From positions 15,850,001 through 15,914,000 of the forward strand of contig CM042541.1 in NCBI GenBank assembly GCA_023630585.1: a stretch of 64,000 nt of DNA. The letters are read 5' to 3'. This document shows, piece by piece, positions 59,601-64,000 of the stretch. How positions within the stretch are numbered: the first letter of the stretch is position 1; the number at the start of each line of letters is the position of its first letter. The stretch is from Cranoglanis bouderius (lineage: Eukaryota; Chordata; Actinopteri; Siluriformes; Cranoglanididae). The notes under the pieces were generated by a model, which had not been told where the DNA came from, searched no databases, and was given only the letters and a program-made list of their open reading frames with translations. The position numbers were made by a program, and so were the translations under genes.

Positions 59601-61455
59601 AGCAAATTTAGAACTAATAGCGATGTGACAAGTTGAAATAAGAAGGTGATGTGAAACAGGTGGCGCAATTGTTTAATCATAGTATATAAGGAGCCTCCAA
59701 AAAAGGCCTAGTCCTTCAAGAGCAAGGATGGGTCGAGGCTCGCCAATCTGCCAACAGAATAATCCAACACTTTGAGAACAACATTCCCCAAAGACAAATC
59801 AGTAGGATTTCGGGCATTTCACCTTCTACAGTGCACAATATAATTAAAAGATTCAAGGAACCCGGTCAAATCTCGGCGCATAAAGGGCAAGGCTGAAAAC
59901 CACTTCTGAATGCGCGTGATCTCAGATCCCTCAGACGTCACTGTCTTAAAAACTGTCATGAGTCTGTAATGGATATCCTGACGTGGGCTCAGGAATACTT
60001 TGGTAAATCTTTGTCAGTCAACACCATCCGCCGCTGCATCCACAGATTCAAGTTAAGGCTTTACTATTCAAAGCAGAAGCCATACATCAACACTGTCCAG
60101 AAGTGCTGCCGACTTCTCTGGGCTCGGCCTCATCTGAGATGGACAGTAGCACAGTGGAATCGTGTTTTGTGGTCCGACGAGTCAACATTTCATATAGTTT
60201 TTGGACAAAACAGCTGTCGTGTTCCCCGGGCCAAAGAGGAAAAGGACCACCCAAGCTGTTATCAGCGTCAGGTCCAACAGCCAGCATTTGTCATGGTATG
60301 GGGGTGTGTCAGTGCCCATGGCATGGGTAACTTGCACATCTGTGAGGGCACCATTAATGCAGAAAGATATGTACACATTTTGGAGCAACACATGCTGCCA
60401 TCCAGAGCAGGACAATGCCAAACCACATTCTGACCAGATTACAAGCACATGGTTGCGTAAGCAGAGAGTGCGGGGGATAGCATGGTCTGCCTGCAGTCCT
60501 GACCTGTCTCTGATTGAGAATGTGTGGCACATTATGAAGCACAAAATAAGGCAACGAAGTATGTATAATGGATGAATGGGGGAAAATTCCGCTTGGTAAA
60601 CTTAACCAACTGGTGTCTTCAGTGCCCAAACGATTAATAAGTGTTATTAAAAGAAAATGTGATGTTACACAGTGGTAAAAAGTCGACTGTCCCAAAGTTT
60701 TTGGAGTGTGTTGCAGTCATCAGATTTGAAATTAGTGTATATTTTCAAAAATAAATTAAATTCACATAAAACATCAAATAATGTGTTAATAATGTGTTTT
60801 CAATATAGTACAAGGTGAACTGAATTTTTAAATGACTCTTTTTTTTTTTTTTTGCATTTTCCATTCTGTCCCTACTTTTTCAGAATTGGTCTGCTGGTGA
60901 CAGAAATAATTCCATATCAATCCTACAAACATTCAGCTACTTGTTCTTGAGGTATTCTTGAGATGGACAGAAGTAACACGAAAATATGTCTCCCCCACCT
61001 AGTGGTGGAGGCATAAAAACAAAGTTCAAATACCAAACGTGTTGGCTGATTGACTACGTTTGCAGGAGATTTGATTATTTGCCAAACTGTTCCTTTAATA
61101 ACTCATACATAATAAACATCCGTCTAACCTCCCACTTGTATGATGCTTCTCGTGTTGAAGCTTTGCCTGGAGGAATCCATGGGACTCTTGTCTTAACTTT
61201 AGCAGTGGGACGTAAGCAGCCTTTCACCTTAACCTGCAACAACAAGAGCAAATGACTTGTGCTGACTGTTTGAATGTGGCTTAACACTGAATATTGATGC
61301 TGGTTTTCATTTGAACCATTTCTCCAAACAAGGAGAGATCTGACCTGTGCTGGCTTTATAGGGCTGTTCTTCATGCCCTTCTTTACATGCACATGTACAG
61401 GTGTGCTTTCATTCACATGCACGTGCAGTGGCGGTGAAGATGAGCTGGTTCTCAT
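40285..61455 (-). CDS. odf2: Outer dense fibre protein 2 / cenexin (complete, 18 coding exons)
   Basis: Odf2 is a coiled-coil scaffold of mother-centriole appendages needed for cilia and of sperm-tail outer dense fibres. Exons, 5-prime to 3-prime: 61345-61455, 61129-61233, 57049-57222, 55992-56179, 53798-53930, 52228-52359, 52068-52142, 51857-51928, 51630-51746, 49657-49842, 47857-47966, 47627-47762, 45050-45160, 44654-44917, 43536-43636, 42872-43034, 41248-41373, 40285-40458. Every junction keeps phase; the product is 825 residues, close to the roughly 830 of mammals. The N-terminus SSSPPLHVHVNESTPVHVHV matches the centrosomal cenexin-type isoform, followed by TRVPWIPPGKAS. From about residue 100 it is almost continuous heptad coiled coil, ending YQSRLQDVKDRLEQSDSTN and NYVQFLKASYASVFGDS. 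Teleosts have duplicated odf2 genes; a or b cannot be assigned. The introns carry at least five transposons. Confidence 0.95.
41990..42777. mobile_element. Tc1-like element (CAGTGCCCTCC family) carrying foreign sequence
   Basis: It begins CAGTGCCCTCCACTAATATT after TA and ends with the inverted form GTGGAGGGCACTG before TA, 788 bp. The left arm matches the copies at 48,039 and 50,695. Between about 42,250 and 42,640 the usual transposase code is replaced by unrelated sequence ending AATAAATG plus 14 A. It lies in an odf2 intron. Confidence 0.85.
44933..44951. repeat. (CA)n microsatellite beside an odf2 exon
   Basis: A run of about ten CA units lies 16 bases upstream of the odf2 exon at 44654-44917, read on the coding strand. 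It reads TG on that strand and so forms part of the acceptor-side tract. Confidence 0.85.
45826..45909. repeat. (TA)n microsatellite
   Basis: About 42 TA units run directly up to the left end of the Tc1-like element that follows. Tc1-type elements insert at TA, so the array is a natural target. Frames of alternating Ile-Tyr over it are artefacts. Confidence 0.95.
45916..47422 (-). mobile_element. Tc1-like transposon, full length
   Basis: The 1,507-bp element has ends CAGGTGCATCTCAATAAAT and the inverted form ATTTATTGAGATGCACCTG, the latter followed by TA. The arms are about 200-bp inverted repeats whose inner ends carry ACCCACCAATTCACTATCTC. The family is the same as at 4,770-6,157 but this copy is far better preserved. 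It lies in an odf2 intron with its gene on the same strand as odf2. Confidence 0.93.
46194..47159 (-). pseudogene. Near-intact Tc1-like transposase, one stop codon
   Basis: From ATG (47157-47159) to the stop at 46194 the frame is 322 codons, with a single TGA at 47037-47039 (codon 41). The N-terminus has a helix-turn-helix (FIAKLAGCSQSAVSKHV), then RFKNLSELHKEWTEAG. The catalytic core has LFSDESKF (first Asp), FQQDLAPAHTAK (second Asp) and HLNPIENLWGIVKRK (final Glu), closing with KAKGAPTKY. All three catalytic positions and all main family blocks are present. A Met just after the stop could start a 267-residue product lacking the DNA-binding region. It is the best-preserved transposase in the window. 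Confidence 0.92.
48039..49237 (+). mobile_element. Tc1-like element (CAGTGCCCTCC family), decayed transposase
   Basis: It starts CAGTACCCTCCACTAATATT after TA and ends ATAGGAGGGCACT, running into a TA microsatellite. Plus-strand pieces include VAKKSPRITAGELQKSVASW, LKRLQFARHYWNFKWDLPED and a final TLSSRTLWHGR-like region with many stops. The block with the first catalytic Asp is deleted. It is the second of three family copies within odf2 introns. Confidence 0.85.
49238..49313. repeat. (TA)n microsatellite
   Basis: About 38 TA units lie directly at the right end of the Tc1-like element. The run may be expanded target-site sequence. Confidence 0.95.
50643..50694. repeat. Compound (AC)n(AT)n microsatellite
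   Basis: About 16 AC units are followed by about 10 AT units. The array directly abuts the truncated left side of the next Tc1-like element. Confidence 0.92.
50695..51326 (+). mobile_element. Tc1-like element (CAGTGCCCTCC family), both sides truncated
   Basis: The left terminal repeat is missing: the sequence joins a microsatellite inside the arm at GAAATCGTTCAACCATGACTT. The right end TTAGTGGAGGGCACTG precedes TA. The plus strand keeps the DNA-binding half (MEQKVIELHKMGSGYKKIAQ, then VAKNSPRITAGELQKLVASW after a stop at 50998) and VLWSDETKIELFG with the first Asp, then jumps to the right arm. The second and third catalytic residues are deleted. Confidence 0.85.
52401..53695 (-). mobile_element. 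TTAA-flanked element with acidic ORF (possible piggyBac derivative)
   Basis: The stretch is bounded by TTAA at 52397-52400 and 53696-53699. The left end reads TAGTGTTGGGCGATC and the right, read inversely, GGTTGTGCCAATAGGCGATG, a loose inverted match. The minus strand holds a 64-codon frame (52572-52766) rich in Asp, Glu and Ser (RRESDESGDDVSEVNSDESY), like piggyBac transposase N-termini, but no catalytic domain. It lies in an odf2 intron. The class is uncertain. Confidence 0.5.
54184..55561 (+). mobile_element. Tc1-like transposon with altered catalytic residue
   Basis: It begins CAGTGCTGTGAGAAAGTTTT after TA and ends AACTTTTCACAGCACTG, 1,378 bp. The main plus-strand frame (54801-55259) has HLNFAKTHFDD, VLCTNESKVELFG, VKHGGGSVMVWGCFAASGPG and QQDNDPKH. 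The first catalytic Asp, expected before ESKVELFG, is Asn. The region after DPKH is deleted, removing the third acidic residue. The copy cannot be autonomous. It lies in an odf2 intron. Confidence 0.88.
57784..58962 (-). mobile_element. hAT-type element with transposase dimerisation-domain remnant
   Basis: Inverted ends are TAGAGATGCACCGAT and ATCGGTGCATCTCTA. The flanks TTATTTAG and TTATTTAT match at seven of eight bases, consistent with a hAT 8-bp target duplication. The minus-strand frame 58513-58833 reads APCTSVESDRLFSLVGHGID, ERRNRLSGDKAEMLLFMKKN, the hAT C-terminal dimerisation signature. The rest of the transposase is deleted. It lies in an odf2 intron. Confidence 0.88.
59524..60889 (+). 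mobile_element. Tc1-like transposon, decayed
   Basis: Subterminal sequences GCAACACGTTCCAAAAAAGTT (left) and AAAGTTTTTGGAGTGTGTTGC (right) are inverted copies. The outer ends are AATTCCAAAA and TTTTTCAGAATTGG. The plus strand has LYYSKQKPYINTVQKCCRLL, RVLWSDESTFHIVFG (first Asp), VMVWGCVSAHGMGNLHICEG, then a frameshift with a small deletion, QDNAKPHSDQ-like code, CSPDLSLIENVWHIMK, and stops. Element limits are approximate. It lies in the second odf2 intron. Confidence 0.85.
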
Positions 61456-61599
61456 CGCTTTTTTCTGCAAGAAACAAAAAGTACATTTTTATGATACAGT
61501 CATAGAGAATCACTGCATATTACACACATCCTCAGGCAAAACAAATGTATCACCATAGATTACCATCCAGCACACACATTAGCATTTCTTTCTTGTGTT

Positions 61600-62532
61600 T
61601 CTTTCTATTTTTTGGTGTTGGTTAATCATTTATTGGTTGTAATGAAAAAGGAAATGCCCACCAATATAATTTGCATATACAGTATTTAACATATATGCAG
61701 TATTATTACTTATATGAGAAAGCATATTGACTATATAATGACAGAACAGGTGGGTATTTTGTACATATGTTTATGCATAATTTTATCTGGCAAATGTACA
61801 GTGTATATTAACATTAATTGCTAAGTATATTACAATAAATCACACTTTATTTTCCACTGCACGAGGGAAGAGGAATGTGATCACATGACACACATCACCA
61901 TGTAATAACTGCATAAGTTCCTACAACAGAACCCTACAATTAAGGTAAAATAAAATAAAATAAAATAGAGTTCATTTAAATACAGTGAAACTGAGTCATA
62001 CTGTTATTTAAAAATAATTAAATAAAAATATTATAATAAATACATTAATATCACAATAGCATAACATTTCTTTAATTAGATTAAATCGTACATTATATAC
62101 ATCTATATTTTACATTCTATAATATAATTATAAAATTTGATTATAAATACTATCACAATATCATATACATTAAAATACATTATAATCACACTTTTAATAA
62201 AATACTATAATTAAATTATAGAATATAATTTGAAAAATTATAGATAATATAGGTAACAGATAATCATATTAAATAAAATCTGATTTAATCTAATGTGTAA
62301 TGTAGTTATTATAATATTTTAATGAATTATTTATAAATAACACCATGGATCAATTTGTTTAAATTATAAATATGAGTACAATGTATTATAATATATATGA
62401 TATTTCAATAATATATTCATATCATATCATATACATTACAATACATTGTAATCACATGTATAATAAAATATTGTAATTATATTATAGAATATAATTTGAA
62501 AATATAGACAATTTTATAAGATTATATATAAT

Positions 62533-62603
<71 letters not shown>

Positions 62604-62700
62604 TTTATTTCTAAATACAATTATGAATTGAGTTAATGAATTATTTTATTTTGAGCACTTCTGTCTATGGACACTGGGCCACAAATCAAATTAATACTTT
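61600..62700. other. AT-rich intronic stretch, no gene
   Basis: This part of the first odf2 intron is extremely AT-rich with ATATAATTATA-type words and the (TA)n run at 62528-62598. No transposon end or coding block was recognised. Confidence 0.6.
62528..62598. repeat. (TA)n microsatellite
   Basis: About 34 TA units lie within the AT-rich 5-prime intron of odf2. Confidence 0.93.
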
Positions 62701-63070
62701 CACGAAAGACATGATTGTACAAATATATTTTTACCTGATATGTCACTGATACCCGGAGCTACATCAAGACCTACTCCTATTAATACACTTGAGAGTTCAA
62801 TATTTCGCGTACTGACTATAGTCAGTTTTTAAAGCATAACTAGCTAGATGACTAGCTGACCGGATCCCATAAAAATGCGTATAACAGAAAAAACTGTCTG
62901 TATGTAACTAGCTTTATACATCATTACAACATCCACTAGTGGCGAAGGAGCTAGCTAATGTAAACAGTTACTTGACTCGTACTTGAAAATAATTCGGAGG
63001 TTGGCACACATAATTGCTTCGTGAGGGAATAACTAAAACTATAAACAAAACAACAAAATAACTTTCTTAC

Positions 63071-63180
63071 CATCCGAAAAAAGCAAACATTCAAAATTCC
63101 CCAAAATATCCTATAAGAATAATCTGTGTTTTAGCTAACAGGCTAATTATTTCTATCACCAGAAGCTTCCTTCCCTTCCG
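63071..63180 (-). other. Probable 5-prime UTR exon of odf2
   Basis: On the minus strand a good donor (CGGATG|GTAAGAAAG) occurs at 63071, upstream of the coding start exon whose acceptor (TTTCTTGCAG) is at 61465. The interval upstream contains no usable long frame. It is inferred to be the untranslated first exon; its upper limit is a guess. Confidence 0.5.
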
Positions 63181-63199
63181 GTAGACACGAGCTCTCTTT

Positions 63200-63310
63200 C
63201 GATTGATTGGTTGATTCAAAAGCGTACCTCGCTCTGATTGGTGAAAGTCATTAGCATTGCGTCACGTTCCAGCTTACGTTGCGGTAGTAACTGTAGCCAT
63301 AGAAACCAAG
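63200..63310 (-). promoter_or_regulatory. odf2 promoter region with X-box-like site
   Basis: GTAGCCATAGAAAC at 63293-63306 fits the RFX X-box half-site pattern (RYYNYY, 2-base gap, RRNRAC) with one mismatch. Nearby are inverted CCAAT boxes (ATTGG near 63,205 and 63,238) and GCGTCACG near 63,260. RFX factors typically drive ciliary genes, which suits odf2. Function is inferred. Confidence 0.55.
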
Positions 63311-63505
63311 CCTAACACTGGACCCAAGCTGCAGGTTGACAAGGACACTAAAGCGGCGTGTTAGGGCTTATCTCCAAAACCATTAGTGTCTCTTTGTCCA
63401 CATTTAACACACCAAACAGCACAATACATTACAAACGGTTGCCATTGTTTTTTTTTTTGTTTTTGAACCATGTATATGTCCCTACACTTGCTGTTTCTTG
63501 AAAGT

Positions 63506-63664
63506 TGACTGTATAGCCAAAAGTATGTGGACACATGACCATAACACCCATATGTGGGTCGTCCCCAAGCTGTTGCCACAAAGGTGGAAGCACACAATCG
63601 TCTTGAACGCCTTTGTATGCTGTAACATTAAGATTTCACTTCACTGAATCTAAGAGGCTGTAGT
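63506..63664 (+). mobile_element. Tc1-like end fragment
   Basis: GTATAGCCAAAAGTATGTGGACAC begins a block that continues through CACCCATATGTGGGTCGTCC, GTTGCCACAAAGGTGGAAGC and CTTTGTATGCTGTAACATTA. This arrangement is a common fish Tc1-like non-autonomous family. Only one arm is present here. Confidence 0.6.
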
Positions 63665-63896
63665 AGATTTCTAAAATTGTGGCAGTAATGTGATTAAGGT
63701 TAAAATGATCAGGAATGTGTTTCAGAGATACCAGGTGAACTAAAACTGGTCATCTAAACTGTGTTTAATTACAGTATTCTTCAGGGCATGTTTGGTATCA
63801 TGTGTATCCATATTTCATGGTGAACGATGTGGTGATATCATAAATATCATATAGTTTAGGAAATAACATTTACAATATATGTTGTAATATGTGCTC

Positions 63897-63899
<3 letters not shown>

Positions 63900-63962
<63 letters not shown>
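63900..63962. repeat. (CA)n microsatellite
   Basis: About 31 CA units lie near the right edge of the window. The sequence beyond holds no recognised feature. Confidence 0.95.
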
Positions 63963-63964
<2 letters not shown>

Positions 63965-64000
63965 CACCCCCTGGTTTGCATGAACTCATTCTCGGGAACT

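Noticed and set aside
63901..63961. Telomere-like or CRISPR-like regular repeat
   Set aside because: It is a simple CA dinucleotide run with no spacers.

Overview
The window looks like a piece of an AT-rich nuclear genome from a ray-finned (teleost) fish. It holds vertebrate genes split by GT-AG introns, and the introns and spacers are packed with Tc1-like, hAT-like and TTAA-flanked DNA transposons typical of fish genomes. No prokaryotic gene organisation, CRISPR array, tRNA or rRNA gene was seen. I cannot name the species from sequence alone.

Layout. (1) About 2.4-2.7 kb, minus strand: first coding exon of crkl (SH2 domain), with a GC-rich, YY1-motif promoter around 3.3-3.6 kb; the rest of the gene lies beyond the left edge. 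(2) 6.85-25.95 kb, plus strand: complete med15 (Mediator tail subunit 15), reconstructed as 18 coding exons, 826 residues, all intron phases consistent. (3) 27.66-29.98 kb, minus strand: the 3-prime exons of a ccdc74-family gene, tail to tail with med15; its N-terminal exons were not found. (4) 34.87-37.69 kb, plus strand: a compact three-exon THAP zinc-finger gene (170 residues). (5) 40.29-61.46 kb, minus strand: complete odf2 (cenexin/outer dense fibre protein 2), reconstructed as 18 coding exons, 825 residues, with a probable 5-prime UTR exon near 63.1 kb and a near-consensus RFX X-box just upstream. All exon models were built by eye from splice sites, phases and recalled family similarity; none was aligned to a database.

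Mobile elements. About a dozen Tc1-like elements from several families are recognisable by end sequences, TA target sites and broken transposases. Three copies of one family lie in odf2 introns. Two elements (17.5-19.1 kb and 45.9-47.4 kb) carry transposase frames broken by a single stop codon. Two non-autonomous hAT elements have perfect 8-bp target duplications, a third hAT element keeps a C-terminal dimerisation domain, and two elements are bounded by TTAA.

How the genes relate. They are not an operon. Crkl is a signalling adaptor, Med15 a transcription coactivator, Odf2 a centriole-appendage/cilium protein, Ccdc74 a coiled-coil protein and the THAP gene a likely DNA-binding protein. CRKL and MED15 are also close together in human 22q11.21, so part of the block looks like old vertebrate synteny. 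I see no unambiguous new biological system; the most useful leads are the odf2 X-box, the coding minisatellite in med15, the near-intact transposases, a Tc1 copy carrying foreign sequence, and the small THAP gene.
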